Shown: positions 1 to 10,904, numbered from the stretch's first letter. The stretch: 64,000 nt of DNA from Proteus terrae (GCF_003144325.1 NZ_PENS01000001.1:186001-250000); one strand, 5' to 3'. Numbers and translations: made by a program. Notes: generated by a model not told the origin, from the letters alone.

Positions 1-1
1 T

Positions 2-250
2 GTACCAACATCTCAAGCCCATCTTCATGGATATATTATTGATACGATAGAACAAACTGCAAATAATTATTCGTCTATGTATCAAGATGTGAAATATCAA
101 CGCCATACAGAGATTGACTATATTACTGGTTATTTATTACGTCGAGCTTCAGAACAAGGGCTTGTATTACCCGAAAATAACCGCCTTTTTCAATTTATTA
201 AACAACAGGAAGGCAATTATGACCATATCAGCGCTCATCTGCCTAGCTAA
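2..250 (+). CDS. panE: 2-dehydropantoate 2-reductase, C-terminal part (cut by window edge)
   Basis: This is the last 82 codons of a gene that begins before the window. The protein reduces ketopantoate to pantoate with NADPH in pantothenate and coenzyme A synthesis. The visible part holds the family's C-terminal helical signature: [10 protein letters not shown], then [11 protein letters not shown], where E and the following D/Y residues belong to the substrate-binding face, then the usual closing helix. The reading frame overlaps the start of yajL by about 32 bases, and panE-yajL is a standard enterobacterial arrangement, so the two are probably cotranscribed. The assignment rests on these C-terminal motifs and the neighbour; the N-terminal NADPH-binding domain is not visible. 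Confidence 0.85.
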   Translation, partial: VPTSQAHLHGYIIDTIEQTANNYSSMYQDVKYQRHTEIDYITGYLLRRASEQGLVLPENNRLFQFIKQQEGNYDHISAHLPS

Positions 251-836
251 TGGAAGTGAAGAAACCGAAGTCGTTACCACCACAGATTTGCTGGTTAGAG
301 CGGGTATTAATGTTGTGCTTGCAAGTGCAGAAGATGATGTTGATGATCTTATTATCACTTGTTCTCGTGGTATTAAAATTGTAGCTGATGCACCTTTAGT
401 TCGTGTCGTTGATCATCACTATGACGTAATTATTCTACCGGGTGGTTTACAAGGTACTGAAACCTTAAGAGATAGCCCTTTAGTGGTTGAGAAAGTACGT
501 CGTATGCACAGTGAAAATAAACTTGTTGCAGCCATCTGTGCAGCACCTGCAATTATTCTTGAGTCCCACAATATTTTCCCCATTGGCAATATGACGGGTT
601 TTCCTACATTAAAAGATAAAATATCACCGAAAAAATGGGTAGATTACCGAGTCTATTTTGATGAAAGAGTAAACTTAATTACTAGCCAAGCACCTGCAAC
701 ATCTATTGATTTTGCACTCAAAATTATCGAACGTTTAAAAGGCAAAGAAGTCGCTGCCGATGTTGCCAAACAACTTGTATTGCCACCCGGCATTTATAAT
801 TACCAAGATGAATTTACAGGTTTTGGGGATAGATAA
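219..836 (+). CDS. yajL: YajL, DJ-1/PfpI-superfamily protein deglycase/chaperone
   Basis: A 205-residue cytoplasmic protein of the DJ-1/ThiJ family, proposed in E. coli to protect proteins against methylglyoxal and oxidative damage. The nucleophile-elbow cysteine is visible in [11 protein letters not shown]. An early acidic residue stands in ANGSEETE and the motif ILPGGLQG precedes the elbow, as expected for the family. The reading frame is open further upstream to a TTG at 114, but family alignment starts at [15 protein letters not shown], so I chose the ATG at 219. That start lies inside the end of panE, which suggests translational coupling. The length is close to the 196 residues of the E. 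coli protein. Confidence 0.9.
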   Translation: MTISALICLANGSEETEVVTTTDLLVRAGINVVLASAEDDVDDLIITCSRGIKIVADAPLVRVVDHHYDVIILPGGLQGTETLRDSPLVVEKVRRMHSENKLVAAICAAPAIILESHNIFPIGNMTGFPTLKDKISPKKWVDYRVYFDERVNLITSQAPATSIDFALKIIERLKGKEVAADVAKQLVLPPGIYNYQDEFTGFGDR

Positions 837-935
837 GTAGATAACTAGAACCGCAAATATATAATATTATTAAAGTGGTTCTAGTTTTATTTCAGATATT
901 CTTTATATTTAAGCTATGTTCAACATGTTATTATC

Positions 936-1754
936 ATGAGAAATAAATTTAGTTACTCGACTAATATATAAGGATACAATCTTCTGGGTATAGATATTTC
1001 TGAAAATAAAATAATTACTTTAAATACTCAGCATGAATGTCGACTAATAACAAGCATTAATAAAAATCCTAAAATTAGCATAATAGGTAAGAAAAATAAG
1101 TTAACTATATTCGAACTAAATTTGGTGATAGTGATAGAGATGATAACCCTTTAATATATTCATTAAAAGGTATTTATAACTATAAAATAAAAAAAGATGA
1201 GCTATACAAATTCAAACCTTCCTTCTTAGCTATTTTAAATAAAATAATAGATCAAAATATTATATTTATCGTTATGCCGTCATCTACAGCAGTACCATAC
1301 TTCTTAGCAAGAAGGATCTCTCGCCATTTCAGAACTGCTTTTTATAATGATGTATTTATTAAATGTACTGTGGAAGAAGTAATTAAGAATTATTTCAATG
1401 AAGAAAATACCAAACAAAATTAGACACTACTTTTCTCCTTGGGAAATAAACCCAGATTTCGATATTAATAGATTAAATCATTATAATATTATTTTAATTG
1501 ATGACTTACTCTCAACGGGAACAACATTAAATACAGCAACTATAAAATTAAATAGATCAGGATTAACATGTTCTATTGCAATCTGCCTTTTAAGTAATCT
1601 TTGAATTTGACCTCTTTTTAAGATTAATATATTCCTTAGTTCTAGATAATCTTTCTAGCTTAAGAGCCAACATACGCCCTTGGCTCTATAAACATGAAGC
1701 ATTTTGTAAAAAATGTGGGCTCGTGCAAGCACCAATGATGATGGTCAAGCAATA
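936..1754 (+). pseudogene. Decayed phosphoribosyltransferase-like gene
   Basis: Coding-like sequence runs across this interval but no single frame is intact. A frame starting at the ATG at 936 meets an in-frame TAA at 969 and continues as LLGIDISENKIITLN to about 1115. A second frame then carries GDSDRDDNPLIYSLKGIY and FIVMPSSTAVPYFLARR up to a TAG at 1421. A third frame (1398-1604) carries the PRPP-loop motif IILIDDLLSTGTTL typical of type I phosphoribosyltransferases. A further open stretch to 1754 contains FCKKCGLV; it may be the tail or an unrelated remnant. The region is more AT-rich than its neighbours. The original function is unknown to me. At least one nonsense change and two frame changes are needed, so I call it broken. 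Confidence 0.6.
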
Positions 1755-1815
1755 AGAGCAAAGTAATCATCCAGAGAATGGCAGCGACATTCCCCAACAT
1801 AAAAGTTGTATAATT

Positions 1816-1843
1816 AAAAAAGCCACTATAAAGTGGCTTTTTT
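1816..1843. terminator. Bidirectional terminator between the pseudogene and thiI
   Basis: AAAAAAGCCACT is followed by a short loop and its exact complement AGTGGCTTTTTT. The stem has an A-tract on one side and a T-tract on the other, so it can stop transcription from either direction. It lies 24 bases beyond the thiI stop codon. Confidence 0.85.
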
Positions 1844-1866
1844 ATCAACAAGATAAACGTTATATA

Positions 1867-3318
1867 TTATTTTTTACGATAGACTTTAACGTTCTCAAAA
1901 CCTTGCTCGCGTAAATAAAGCGCTTGTAAACGGCTCATCATTCCACGATCACAATAGAGTAAATAGGTTTTTGCTTTATCTAAATCACCAAACTGAGTGC
2001 TTAGTTTATAGAAAGGTAGCTCTTTAACATCAACACCTTCTATCTTTAATGGTGACGTTTCTTGCTCTTCTGGTGAGCGAATATCCAGAATAACGTCGTT
2101 AGCTCCAAATTCAGAGACCATTTCAACTTCAGTAACTTGCTGTACAGTTTCTTCGGCAATACGACGAATATCCATATTCTTAGCATTTTCAACAACGCTA
2201 TCAAGAATAGAAAAATCAAACTTCTCTTCTTCTGCTTCGATCTTCGCTTTTACCGCTTTCACTGTTGGGCTTTTTGAAATCACACCACAGAATTCAGGCA
2301 TTGTGCGAGCAAAATCTTCTGTACCAATTTGACGTGCAATATTGATAATGTTCTCTTTATCATGAGTGATAAGAGGGCGTAAAATTAACGTGTCTGTCGC
2401 ATTATCAATTAAACGTAAGTTAGTTAAGGTTTGGCTAGAAACCTGCCCTAATGCTTCGCCTGTAACAATTGCTTGAACACCATAACGCTCTGCCACTCTT
2501 GATGCTGCACGTACCATCATACGTTTTAATACAACACCCATTTGACCATCATCGACTTTTTCTAAGATTTCTGCGACAACAGGCTCAAAATCAACAGCAA
2601 CGAAATGCACTTTATGTGAACGACCAAAACGGTTCCATAAATAATGCGCAACTTGTTTAACGCCAATTTCGTGAGCAGAACCACCTAAGTTAAAGAAACA
2701 ATAGTGAACCCGGCTACCACGACGCATTAACATATAGCTCGATACACCTGAGTCATAACCACCAGAGATCAGTGATAAAACATCTTCTTGTGTACCAATT
2801 GGGAAACCACCAATGCCTTCATAACGCGCATTCACCAGAATAAGTTTGTCATCTTCAATTTCCAAATTAATGGTGACATCTGGACGAGTTAATTTCACTT
2901 TAGCACTTTCAACGTGTTGGTTAAAACCACCACCAACATAGCGCTCAACTTCATTTGAAGTAAAACTGTGTTTACCACGACGTTTGGCACGAACACAAAA
3001 TGTTTTGTTTTCAACTAAATGCTTAAATGCTGCAAAAGTTTGCTCAAAAATATTGTGTAGATCAGTATACGGATGCTCTTCTACTTGTAAAAAGTGATGA
3101 ATACCAGGAATACGTGTTAATGCATCACATACCGCTTCACTTTTGCTTTCATCCTTGCTGACAACAACAATGTTATCCCAATTGCGGACAACCGTGATTT
3201 CATCACCTAATGTGTTAAGTACATTACGAATATTACTAGTGAGGATCTTGATAAAACGTATACGAACTGATTGGCTTTTGATCGTAATTTCGGGGAATAA
3301 TTTAATAATAAACTTCAT
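1867..3318 (-). CDS. thiI: tRNA 4-thiouridine sulfurtransferase ThiI
   Basis: ThiI (483 residues) takes persulfide sulfur from IscS. It makes 4-thiouridine at tRNA position 8 and supplies sulfur for the thiamin thiazole. In order there are an N-terminal ferredoxin-like and THUMP region, an ATP-binding PP-loop ([10 protein letters not shown]), a conserved cysteine in [12 protein letters not shown], and a C-terminal rhodanese domain whose catalytic cysteine is in [10 protein letters not shown]. The frame opens two codons upstream (MTMKF), but the family begins [17 protein letters not shown], so I chose 3318. The gene is divergent from xseB-ispA-dxs, as in other enterobacteria, and about 200 bp separate them. 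Confidence 0.96.
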   Translation of the reverse strand: MKFIIKLFPEITIKSQSVRIRFIKILTSNIRNVLNTLGDEITVVRNWDNIVVVSKDESKSEAVCDALTRIPGIHHFLQVEEHPYTDLHNIFEQTFAAFKHLVENKTFCVRAKRRGKHSFTSNEVERYVGGGFNQHVESAKVKLTRPDVTINLEIEDDKLILVNARYEGIGGFPIGTQEDVLSLISGGYDSGVSSYMLMRRGSRVHYCFFNLGGSAHEIGVKQVAHYLWNRFGRSHKVHFVAVDFEPVVAEILEKVDDGQMGVVLKRMMVRAASRVAERYGVQAIVTGEALGQVSSQTLTNLRLIDNATDTLILRPLITHDKENIINIARQIGTEDFARTMPEFCGVISKSPTVKAVKAKIEAEEEKFDFSILDSVVENAKNMDIRRIAEETVQQVTEVEMVSEFGANDVILDIRSPEEQETSPLKIEGVDVKELPFYKLSTQFGDLDKAKTYLLYCDRGMMSRLQALYLREQGFENVKVYRKK

Positions 3319-3519
3319 AGTCAATGGTCATAGGTTATTAAGTAGAAACATAAACTACAGTGATGTAAATTGACTGGAGTTTATAAAAGTCACAAAGTAT
3401 ATCACCAATATTTAGGGCTCACCCGCAAAAATCATCGACTGAATAAGAAATTTTCTTCTTAATTGTAGTAAGATGATCGCTATTATTCAGCGCTAACATG
3501 CTTTATTATCAAAAATATT

Positions 3520-3783
3520 ATGGCTAAGAAAACGACACCAATTAACGAAGACATCGCACAAACACCAAGTTTCGAAGCATCTATGCAAGAACTTGAGCAA
3601 ATCGTAAACCGTTTAGAATCCGGTGAACTCCCTTTAGAAGAAGCGCTTAATGAGTTTGAACATGGCGTTCGTCTAGCCCGTGTTGGACAAAAAACATTAC
3701 AAGACGCTGAACAGCGTGTTCGTATTCTTCTTAAAGAAGATGATAACGCAACTCCTGATGATTTTATCCAAGAGGCAGAATAA
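3520..3783 (+). CDS. xseB: Exodeoxyribonuclease VII small subunit
   Basis: An 87-residue helical protein that assembles in several copies with XseA to form exonuclease VII, a single-strand-specific DNA exonuclease. The family core [19 protein letters not shown] and [16 protein letters not shown] is intact. It has a slightly longer N-terminal tail ([12 protein letters not shown]) than the 80-residue E. coli protein. The stop codon is directly followed by the ispA start, so the two are translated from one message. Confidence 0.95.
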   Translation: MAKKTTPINEDIAQTPSFEASMQELEQIVNRLESGELPLEEALNEFEHGVRLARVGQKTLQDAEQRVRILLKEDDNATPDDFIQEAE

Positions 3784-4707
3784 TTGAGTAACGCAACTTC
3801 AAGTACGGATGCGTTCCGTCATAAATTAGATTCCGCCCACCAGCGTGTTGACGATGCATTAAACCAAGCGCTATCCGCTTTACCATTTACTGACATGCCT
3901 CTAGGTAAAGCCATGCATTATGGTGCTCTTTTAGGGGGAAAGCGCTTACGTCCTTTCCTTGTTTATGCAGTGGGTGAAATGTTTAAAATCCCTGCTCTTA
4001 ACCTTGATGCACCCGCCGCCGCAGTAGAATGTATCCACGCCTATTCTCTTATTCATGATGATCTGCCTGCGATGGATGATGATGATTTACGTCGTGGTAA
4101 ACCTACATGTCATATTGAGTTTGGTGAAGCCAACGCAATTTTAGCAGGTGATGCATTACAAACACTCGCTTTTGAGATCTTAGCGAAAAATCCAATGCCT
4201 GATGTTGCAATGAGTGATCGTGTTGCAATGATTGCTGAATTAGCAACAGCCAGCGGGCTCGCTGGTATGTGTGGCGGTCAAGCTCTTGATCTTGAAGCAG
4301 AAGATAAATCGATTGATCTCGTATCTCTTGAAAAAATCCATTTACACAAGACAGGTGCATTAATTCGTGCAGCTGTTCGCTTAGGCGCATTTAGTGCTGG
4401 CTCAAAAGGCCATGATGTATTACCCGCACTAGATAAATATGCCCACTCTATTGGCCTTGCATTTCAGGTACAAGATGACATTTTAGATGTCATTGGCAGT
4501 ACTGAAGAAACAGGAAAACGTCAAGGTAGTGACCAAGAATCAGGAAAAAGTACATATCCTGCACTTCTTGGGTTAGAGCAAGCTCAAAAGAAAGCACAGG
4601 AATTGTATAACGAAGCACTGGATGCCTTAGCGTTTCTTGAGCAATACGAGTACGATACGACCACGCTTAAACAATTAGCGAGTTTTATCGTCGAACGGAA
4701 AAACTAA
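3784..4707 (+). CDS. ispA: Geranyltranstransferase (farnesyl diphosphate synthase)
   Basis: This enzyme condenses isopentenyl diphosphate with dimethylallyl and geranyl diphosphate to make farnesyl diphosphate, the precursor of undecaprenyl phosphate and quinone side chains. The first aspartate-rich motif is LIHDDLPAMDDDDLRRG and the second is FQVQDDILDV; GGKRLRP binds the substrate diphosphate. The protein has 307 residues. The start is a TTG placed directly after the xseB TAA, with a purine-rich GAGGCAG just upstream inside xseB. No in-frame ATG occurs before residue 37, so the TTG start is the only one that keeps the conserved N-terminal helix. Confidence 0.95.
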   Translation: MSNATSSTDAFRHKLDSAHQRVDDALNQALSALPFTDMPLGKAMHYGALLGGKRLRPFLVYAVGEMFKIPALNLDAPAAAVECIHAYSLIHDDLPAMDDDDLRRGKPTCHIEFGEANAILAGDALQTLAFEILAKNPMPDVAMSDRVAMIAELATASGLAGMCGGQALDLEAEDKSIDLVSLEKIHLHKTGALIRAAVRLGAFSAGSKGHDVLPALDKYAHSIGLAFQVQDDILDVIGSTEETGKRQGSDQESGKSTYPALLGLEQAQKKAQELYNEALDALAFLEQYEYDTTTLKQLASFIVERKN

Positions 4708-4773
4708 TAAAAAATAAAGAGAGCAGCTTACCTGTTCTTTCCCTATTACAAGTGATTAATTAATAGGCATCAC

Positions 4774-6639
4774 ATGAGCATTGATATCGAAAAATATCCC
4801 ACATTGGCGTTGGTTGAAACACCAGAAGATTTGCGCCTATTACCAAAAGAGAGTTTACCTAAACTCTGTGATGAGCTAAGGCTATTTCTTCTTAACAGTG
4901 TCAGCCGCTCAAGTGGTCACTTCGCCTCAGGTTTAGGTGCTATTGAGTTAACGGTTGCTCTTCATTACGTCTATAAAACCCCTTTTGATAATCTTATTTG
5001 GGATGTTGGTCATCAAGCCTATCCCCATAAAATCTTAACAGGTCGCCGTGACCGCATTGATACTATCCGTCAAAAAAATGGGTTGCACCCCTTCCCTTGG
5101 CGAGAAGAGAGTGAATACGACAAACTTTGTGTCGGTCACTCTTCAACCTCTATCAGTGCAGGTTTAGGTATGGCTGTTGCAGCTGAACAAGAAAAGCTGA
5201 ACAGAAAAACAGTTTGTGTGATTGGTGATGGTGCAATTACTGCGGGTATGGCTTTTGAAGCAATGAATCACGCAGGTGACATTGAGCCAGATATGCTCGT
5301 TGTACTTAATGACAACGAGATGTCAATATCCGAAAACGTTGGTGCATTGAATAATCATCTTGCTCAATTGCTATCAGGCAAACTGTATACCACTTTACGT
5401 GAAGGTGGAAAAAAGGTCTTTTCTGGTATTCCACCGATTAAAGAATTACTGAAAAAGACAGAAGAACATATTAAAGGCATGGTTGTTCCCGGCACCATGT
5501 TTGAAGAGTTAGGCTTTAATTATATCGGCCCAGTTGATGGTCATGATGTTATTGCGTTAGTGCAAACACTCGCCAATATGCGTGATCTAAAAGGTCCTCA
5601 GCTTCTGCATATTATGACTAAGAAAGGTCGTGGGTATGCACCTGCTGAACGTGATCCTATTAGCTGGCACGCTGTACCTAAATTTGATCCACAAGCAGGT
5701 ACATTACCTAAAAGCCCTAATGCACGACCTACATTTTCTAAAATTTTTGGTGACTGGTTATGTGAAGAAGCCTCAACCGATCCGAAACTCATGGCAATTA
5801 CCCCTGCTATGCGTGAAGGCTCTGGTATGGTGCGTTTCTCAAAAGAATACCCATCACAATACTTTGATGTTGCGATCGCAGAACAACACGCTGTTACCTT
5901 TGCTGCAGGTTTAGCAATTGGTGGTTATAAGCCTATCGTTGCTATCTACTCAACATTCTTACAACGCGCTTACGACCAAGTGATCCACGATATTGCCATT
6001 CAAAAACTGCCTGTTTTATTTGCTATTGATCGTGGTGGTATTGTGGGAGCTGATGGTCAAACTCACCAAGGTGCTTTTGATCTCTCATTCTTACGCTGTA
6101 TTCCTAATATGGTTATTATGGCACCAAGTGATGAAAATGAGTGTCGCCAAATGCTTCACACCGGTTATCACTATCAAGATGGTCCTGTTGCAGTACGTTA
6201 CCCAAGAGGCTCTAGTGTTGGTGCGCAATTACAACCACTTAGTCCACTACCTATGGGTAAAGGTATTATTCGTCGTCAAGGTAAAGGCATTGCTATTCTA
6301 AACTTTGGTACATTACTACCCGAAGCGTTAGAAGTAGCTGAAAAACTTGATGCAACTGTGGCTGATATGCGTTTTATCAAACCTCTTGATAAATCCCTTA
6401 TCCTTTCTCTGGCAGAACAACATGATACGTTGGTAACACTAGAAGAGAATGCCATTATGGGTGGTGCAGGAAGCGGTGTTAATGAGTTATTGATGCAAGA
6501 ACGTTGCTTAGTACCTGTCTTAAACTTAGGTATACCTGATCTATTTGTACCACAAGGTGGACAAGAAGAAATCAGAACTGACTTAGGATTAGATGCTGAA
6601 GGTATTGAAAAATCAATCAAAGCCTATCAAGCTAACTGA
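4774..6639 (+). CDS. dxs: 1-deoxy-D-xylulose-5-phosphate synthase
   Basis: Dxs (621 residues) is the thiamin-diphosphate-dependent first enzyme of the MEP isoprenoid pathway, joining pyruvate and glyceraldehyde 3-phosphate. The N-terminal domain shows [11 protein letters not shown] and the ThDP/Mg motif [17 protein letters not shown]. The transketolase-like middle domain has the catalytic glutamate in [17 protein letters not shown] and [17 protein letters not shown]. The C-terminal domain ends near [10 protein letters not shown]. It follows ispA by 66 bp on the same strand, so one operon supplies precursor and chain elongation. Confidence 0.97.
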   Translation: MSIDIEKYPTLALVETPEDLRLLPKESLPKLCDELRLFLLNSVSRSSGHFASGLGAIELTVALHYVYKTPFDNLIWDVGHQAYPHKILTGRRDRIDTIRQKNGLHPFPWREESEYDKLCVGHSSTSISAGLGMAVAAEQEKLNRKTVCVIGDGAITAGMAFEAMNHAGDIEPDMLVVLNDNEMSISENVGALNNHLAQLLSGKLYTTLREGGKKVFSGIPPIKELLKKTEEHIKGMVVPGTMFEELGFNYIGPVDGHDVIALVQTLANMRDLKGPQLLHIMTKKGRGYAPAERDPISWHAVPKFDPQAGTLPKSPNARPTFSKIFGDWLCEEASTDPKLMAITPAMREGSGMVRFSKEYPSQYFDVAIAEQHAVTFAAGLAIGGYKPIVAIYSTFLQRAYDQVIHDIAIQKLPVLFAIDRGGIVGADGQTHQGAFDLSFLRCIPNMVIMAPSDENECRQMLHTGYHYQDGPVAVRYPRGSSVGAQLQPLSPLPMGKGIIRRQGKGIAILNFGTLLPEALEVAEKLDATVADMRFIKPLDKSLILSLAEQHDTLVTLEENAIMGGAGSGVNELLMQERCLVPVLNLGIPDLFVPQGGQEEIRTDLGLDAEGIEKSIKAYQAN

Positions 6640-6659
6640 TTGAATTTAAATAATTAAAA

Positions 6660-6689
6660 AACCTCTCCTAATTAACTATAGGGGAGGTT
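6660..6689 (+). terminator. Probable terminator after dxs
   Basis: AACCTCTCCTA and TAGGGGAGGTT form an 11-bp stem with one wobble pair and an 8-base loop, 20 bases after the dxs stop. The following bases are only moderately T-rich, so efficiency is uncertain. Confidence 0.6.
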
Positions 6690-6888
6690 AATGTATTTTC
6701 CAGACTGAAGTTTACCTACTTTTATATACTGGTTTACACTTTCAAACCGCATATTTTCCTCTTCCATTATAATTTTGTCTTTCATCACATTTTTATGAAA
6801 TTCTCTGAAAACAATCACTTTCCTTATTGAATCCATTCAGCGTTAATTTATTCAATCAGTTAGATTTTTCTTTCTTTTTGTTTGCCAA

Positions 6889-6979
6889 CGAAACGTTTCG
6901 ATCATGCTCACAATATGAATAAATCAAACTTGTTTTCCCACTTTTCTTTTCTACTATATAGACAGCGAAACGTTTCGCT
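6889..6979 (+). promoter_or_regulatory. rbs operon promoter with two RbsR operators
   Basis: Two palindromes of the LacI/PurR type lie here: CGAAACGTTTCG at 6889-6900 and AGCGAAACGTTTCGCT at 6964-6979. Their centres are 77 bp apart. Between them is a candidate promoter, TTGTTT (6930-6935) with TACTAT (6952-6957) at 16-bp spacing. That puts the start site at or just inside the second operator, which abuts the rbsD ribosome binding site. A half-good CRP-like sequence (TTCGA, six bases, TCACA) at 6897-6912 overlaps the upstream operator. RbsR, encoded at the end of the operon, is the expected repressor. Confidence 0.8.
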
Positions 6980-6990
6980 GAGGAGAAAAC

Positions 6991-7410
6991 ATGAAAAAAG
7001 GTGTATTACTTAATAGTCCTATTTCGAGTGTAATTTCACGTTTAGGACACACTGACAAAATCACTATTGCAGATGCCGGATTACCTATTCCCTCCTCTGT
7101 TGAACGTATTGATATTGCTCTCACTCAGGGTATTCCAGACTTTATGTCCGTGTTGCAAACAATCACTCATGAGATGCAAGTTGAAGCCGTGATGCTGGCA
7201 GAAGAAATTAAAACCATCAATCCCTCTCTTTTTAATGAAATCCTCTCTTATCTCTATTTATTAGAGCAAGAGCAGAAGAAGTCTATTCAAATAATGTATG
7301 TTTCACATGAAGCATTCAAAAAACAACTTACTGAAAATAAAGCTGTTATTAGAACCGGTGAATGTACGCCTTATGCCAATATTGTGTTGTTTTCTGGTGT
7401 GACTTTTTGA
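6991..7410 (+). CDS. rbsD: D-ribose pyranase
   Basis: RbsD interconverts beta-pyranose and furanose forms of D-ribose so that RbsK has a usable substrate. At 139 residues it has the standard length. The family signature [17 protein letters not shown], containing the catalytic histidine, sits at about residues 19-35; the C-terminal [15 protein letters not shown] also matches. It is the first gene of rbsDACBKR, with GAGGAG six bases ahead of the ATG. The GAGG before the rbsA start overlaps its stop codon. Confidence 0.96.
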   Translation: MKKGVLLNSPISSVISRLGHTDKITIADAGLPIPSSVERIDIALTQGIPDFMSVLQTITHEMQVEAVMLAEEIKTINPSLFNEILSYLYLLEQEQKKSIQIMYVSHEAFKKQLTENKAVIRTGECTPYANIVLFSGVTF

Positions 7411-7417
7411 GGACAAT

Positions 7418-8926
7418 ATGGAACCTTTACTTGAACTTAAAGATATTGATAAGTCATTCCCCGGTGTAAAAGCACTATCAGGTGCGACGTTACGAATTTA
7501 CCCTGGTCGAGTGATGGCTTTAGTCGGTGAAAACGGCGCAGGAAAATCAACACTGATGAAAGTACTCACAGGGATCTATAAAAAAGATGCCGGCGAAGTG
7601 ATTTATCAAGGTGAAAGTTGTGCTTTTAATGGCCCCAAATCCTCTCAAGAAGCAGGGATAGGTATTATTCACCAAGAGCTTAACCTTATTCCTGAATTAA
7701 CCATTGCAGAGAATATTTTCTTAGGTCGTGAATTTACCCGTGCCTTTGGCGCTATCGATTGGAAGAAAATGTATGCAGAAGCCGATAAGTTATTAGCCCG
7801 ATTAAATCTTGCTTACAGTAGTCACCGTTTAGTGTCTGAATTATCGATTGGTGATCAGCAAATGGTAGAAATTGCCAAGGTGCTTAGTTTTGGTTCCAAA
7901 GTCATTATTATGGATGAACCAACAGATGCATTAACTGACACTGAAACTGAATCGCTATTTAGTGTTATTCGTGAACTAAGAGATCAAGGTTGTGGCATTG
8001 TTTATATCTCTCATCGTTTAAAAGAGATCTTTGAGATTTGCGATGACGTGACTGTATTGCGAGACGGTCAGTTTATTGGTGAAAAACCTGTCGCCTCATT
8101 AAAAGAAGACACTCTGATTGAAATGATGGTTGGTCGTAAGTTAGAAGACCAATACCCTCGTATTAATATTCCTCAAGGTAAAGCCAAACTCAATGTCATT
8201 AACCTCAGTGGCGAAGATGTTCATGATGTCAGTTTCTCATTACATGAAAGCGAAATTCTTGGTATTTCAGGCTTAATGGGGGCTGGTCGTACTGAATTAA
8301 TGAAAATTATCTACGGCGCATTACCCAAAACCAATGGCACCGTTGAGTTAGATGGTAAACCCTGCCAAATCAAAAAACCCGCTGAAGGTTTAGAACAAGG
8401 CATTGTTTACATCTCTGAAGATAGAAAGCGTGATGGTTTAGTGCTTGGCATGTCAGTGAAAGAAAATATGTCTCTGACTGCACTACGCTATTTTAGTCGC
8501 GGCATGGGTGTGCTTAATCATAAAGAAGAACAGCTCACTGTTGGCGATTTTATTAAGTTATTCAATATAAAAACCCCTTCAATGGATCAAATCATTGGTT
8601 TCTTATCAGGGGGAAATCAACAAAAAGTGGCTATCGCAAGAGGCCTAATGACTCGCCCTAAAGTACTTATTCTTGATGAACCCACTCGAGGCGTTGATGT
8701 GGGCGCTAAAAAAGAAATTTATCAGCTAATTAATAAATTTAAACAAGAAGGATTAAGTATCATCTTAATTTCTTCTGAAATGCCTGAGGTAATGGGAATG
8801 AGTGACCGTATTTTGGTTATGCATGAAGGTCGTATTAGTGGCGAGTTCTCCGCTCACAATGTCACACAAGAAATGCTAATGGCTGCGGCTGTTGGTAAAC
8901 AATATGACGCTAAAGTAGGAGTTTGA
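7418..8926 (+). CDS. rbsA: Ribose ABC transporter ATP-binding protein
   Basis: RbsA is the double ATPase of the high-affinity ribose importer, working with RbsC and RbsB at the inner membrane. The N-terminal half has Walker [13 protein letters not shown], signature [13 protein letters not shown] and Walker [12 protein letters not shown]. The second half has a degenerate Walker A ([12 protein letters not shown]), signature [15 protein letters not shown] and Walker [12 protein letters not shown]. This asymmetric pattern is normal for monosaccharide ATPases. Length is 502 residues. It is separated from rbsC by a single base. Confidence 0.97.
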   Translation: MEPLLELKDIDKSFPGVKALSGATLRIYPGRVMALVGENGAGKSTLMKVLTGIYKKDAGEVIYQGESCAFNGPKSSQEAGIGIIHQELNLIPELTIAENIFLGREFTRAFGAIDWKKMYAEADKLLARLNLAYSSHRLVSELSIGDQQMVEIAKVLSFGSKVIIMDEPTDALTDTETESLFSVIRELRDQGCGIVYISHRLKEIFEICDDVTVLRDGQFIGEKPVASLKEDTLIEMMVGRKLEDQYPRINIPQGKAKLNVINLSGEDVHDVSFSLHESEILGISGLMGAGRTELMKIIYGALPKTNGTVELDGKPCQIKKPAEGLEQGIVYISEDRKRDGLVLGMSVKENMSLTALRYFSRGMGVLNHKEEQLTVGDFIKLFNIKTPSMDQIIGFLSGGNQQKVAIARGLMTRPKVLILDEPTRGVDVGAKKEIYQLINKFKQEGLSIILISSEMPEVMGMSDRILVMHEGRISGEFSAHNVTQEMLMAAAVGKQYDAKVGV

Positions 8927-8927
8927 T

Positions 8928-9893
8928 ATGAGCACGAATTCAATTCCAGCGTCAAAACGTTGGTTCTCAAAAGCTTGGCTATTAGAGCAAAAATCACTGA
9001 TTGCTCTGCTTATTCTGATTGTCGTAGTTTCCACACTCAGCCCTAATTTTTTTACCTTAAATAATATTTTCAACATTCTCCAACAAACATCGGTTAACGC
9101 CATTATGGCCGTTGGGATGACTCTGGTTATTTTGACGTCCGGTATCGACTTATCTGTTGGTTCATTGCTTGCATTAACAGGTGCTGTTGCTGCTTCTATG
9201 GTAGGTGCTGATGTTAATGCACTTGTTGCTGTTGTTGGAGCATTGGCATTAGGTGCAGCTATTGGTGGTGTAACAGGAATTATCGTTGCTAAAGGTAAAG
9301 TTCAAGCCTTTATTGCTACGCTAGTCATGATGTTATTACTGCGTGGCGTTACCCGCGTCTATACCGACGGTAGCCCAATTAATACAGGCTTTAGCGATAA
9401 TGCCGATCTGTTTAGCTGGTTTGGCATTGGTCGCCCATTTGGTATTCCAACCCCAATCTGGCTCATGATGATCGTCTTTTTAAGCGCATGGTATTTATTA
9501 CATCATACCCGTTTAGGCCGTTATATTTATGCGCTTGGGGGTAATGAATCAGCAACACGTTTATCAGGTATTAGCGTCGATAAAATCAAAATCATTGTTT
9601 ATGCACTGTGTGGTTTATTAGCCGCCCTTGCCAGTATCATTGAAGTTGCTCGTCTTTCATCAGCACAACCAATGGCAGGTAATGGTTATGAGCTAGATGC
9701 TATTGCTGCAGTTGTTTTGGGTGGTACCAGTCTTGCTGGTGGTAAAGGTCGTATTATCGGTACATTAATTGGTGCGCTTATTCTAGGTTTCTTAAATAAT
9801 GCACTGAATTTATTAGGAATATCATCAAACTATCAAATGATAGTAAAAGCGGTGGTCATCTTACTTGCTGTTTTGGTAGATAACAAAAAATAA
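8928..9893 (+). CDS. rbsC: Ribose ABC transporter permease
   Basis: A 321-residue inner-membrane permease with about eight to ten hydrophobic segments, forming the ribose channel as a homodimer. The family motif TLVILTSGIDLSVGSLLAL follows the second membrane segment, and DAIAAVVLGGTSLAGGKGRI marks the cytoplasmic loop that contacts RbsA. The N-terminus is soluble and positively charged before the first membrane helix (LIALLILIVVVSTLSPNFF). Confidence 0.97.
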   Translation: MSTNSIPASKRWFSKAWLLEQKSLIALLILIVVVSTLSPNFFTLNNIFNILQQTSVNAIMAVGMTLVILTSGIDLSVGSLLALTGAVAASMVGADVNALVAVVGALALGAAIGGVTGIIVAKGKVQAFIATLVMMLLLRGVTRVYTDGSPINTGFSDNADLFSWFGIGRPFGIPTPIWLMMIVFLSAWYLLHHTRLGRYIYALGGNESATRLSGISVDKIKIIVYALCGLLAALASIIEVARLSSAQPMAGNGYELDAIAAVVLGGTSLAGGKGRIIGTLIGALILGFLNNALNLLGISSNYQMIVKAVVILLAVLVDNKK

Positions 9894-9935
9894 CTCTCTA
9901 TTCTCTTAATCCGAATCCCGACAGGAACTTATATT

Positions 9936-10826
9936 ATGAAACTCAAAAAAATGGCGACACTTCTTTCTGTTGTTGCATTAAGCGCCACAATCAGCGCCAA
10001 CGCATTTGCAAAAGAGTCGATTGCACTAGTTATCTCAACACTTAACAATCCTTTCTTTGTCACCATGAAAGACAGCGCGCAGAAAGAAGCTAATCGATTA
10101 GGTTACGATTTAGTTGTGCTTGACTCGATGGACAATCCAGCTAAAGAACTCGCTAACGTGCAAGATCTGACAGTAAAAGGCACACGCTTAATGCTCATTA
10201 ACCCGACAGACTCTGATGCTGTGGGTAACGCTGTTATGTTAGCCAATAAAGCCAAAATCCCAGTGATCACTTTAGACCGCGTTGCAAACAAAGGTGAAGT
10301 CGTCAGTCACGTCGCTTCAGATAACCGTCTTGGCGGTAAAATGGCGGGTGATTATATTGCAGATAAAGTGGCTAGTGATGCCAAAGTTATCCAACTAGAA
10401 GGGATCACCGGAACTTCTGCATCTCGTGAACGTGGAGAAGGCTTTAAACAAGCGGTTGATGCTCATAAACTAAATGTACTTGCCAGCCAACCTGCTGATT
10501 TTGACCGTACTAAAGGTCTTAACGTGATGCAAAATTTATTAACTGCTTATCCTGCGGTTCAAGCTGTTTTTGCACAGAATGATGAAATGGCATTAGGTGC
10601 ATTACGTGCATTACAAACTGCCGGTCGTACCGATGTATTAGTGATTGGTTTCGATGGTACAGATGATGGGATCAAAGCGGTAAACCGTGGCATGTTAGGT
10701 GCAACCATTGCTCAACGCCCAGACCAAATTGGTATTATCGGCATTCAAACCGCAGATAAAATTCTCAAAGGCGAAAAAGTGGATGCAACAATCCCTGTCG
10801 AACTTGAGTTAGTTATTAAAAAATAA
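9936..10826 (+). CDS. rbsB: D-ribose periplasmic binding protein
   Basis: A 296-residue periplasmic protein that delivers ribose to RbsAC and, in E. coli, to the Trg chemoreceptor. A clear Sec signal peptide ([19 protein letters not shown], cleavage after ANAFA) precedes the mature start KESIALVIS. The ligand-binding motifs [17 protein letters not shown] and GFDGTDDGI are intact. A stem-loop follows it before rbsK, which could protect the abundant upstream part of the message. Confidence 0.97.
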   Translation: MKLKKMATLLSVVALSATISANAFAKESIALVISTLNNPFFVTMKDSAQKEANRLGYDLVVLDSMDNPAKELANVQDLTVKGTRLMLINPTDSDAVGNAVMLANKAKIPVITLDRVANKGEVVSHVASDNRLGGKMAGDYIADKVASDAKVIQLEGITGTSASRERGEGFKQAVDAHKLNVLASQPADFDRTKGLNVMQNLLTAYPAVQAVFAQNDEMALGALRALQTAGRTDVLVIGFDGTDDGIKAVNRGMLGATIAQRPDQIGIIGIQTADKILKGEKVDATIPVELELVIKK

Positions 10827-10836
10827 CAACAATAAA

Positions 10837-10864
10837 TACCACGGGGTAATATTGCTCCGTGGTA
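10837..10864 (+). terminator. Stem-loop between rbsB and rbsK
   Basis: TACCACGG and CCGTGGTA form a perfect 8-bp stem around a 12-base loop, ten bases after the rbsB stop. There is no long T-tract, so partial termination or 3'-end protection of rbsDACB mRNA is more likely than full termination. Either would lower kinase and repressor output relative to the transporter. Confidence 0.55.
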
Positions 10865-10904
10865 GCTTTAATCATTAAAACACGTTTTCACAAGGATAAA
10901 GGCT

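Noticed and set aside
1660-1851. Minus-strand frame of 63 residues near thiI
   Set aside because: It runs through the terminator hairpin and opposite the decayed gene, and has no ribosome binding site.
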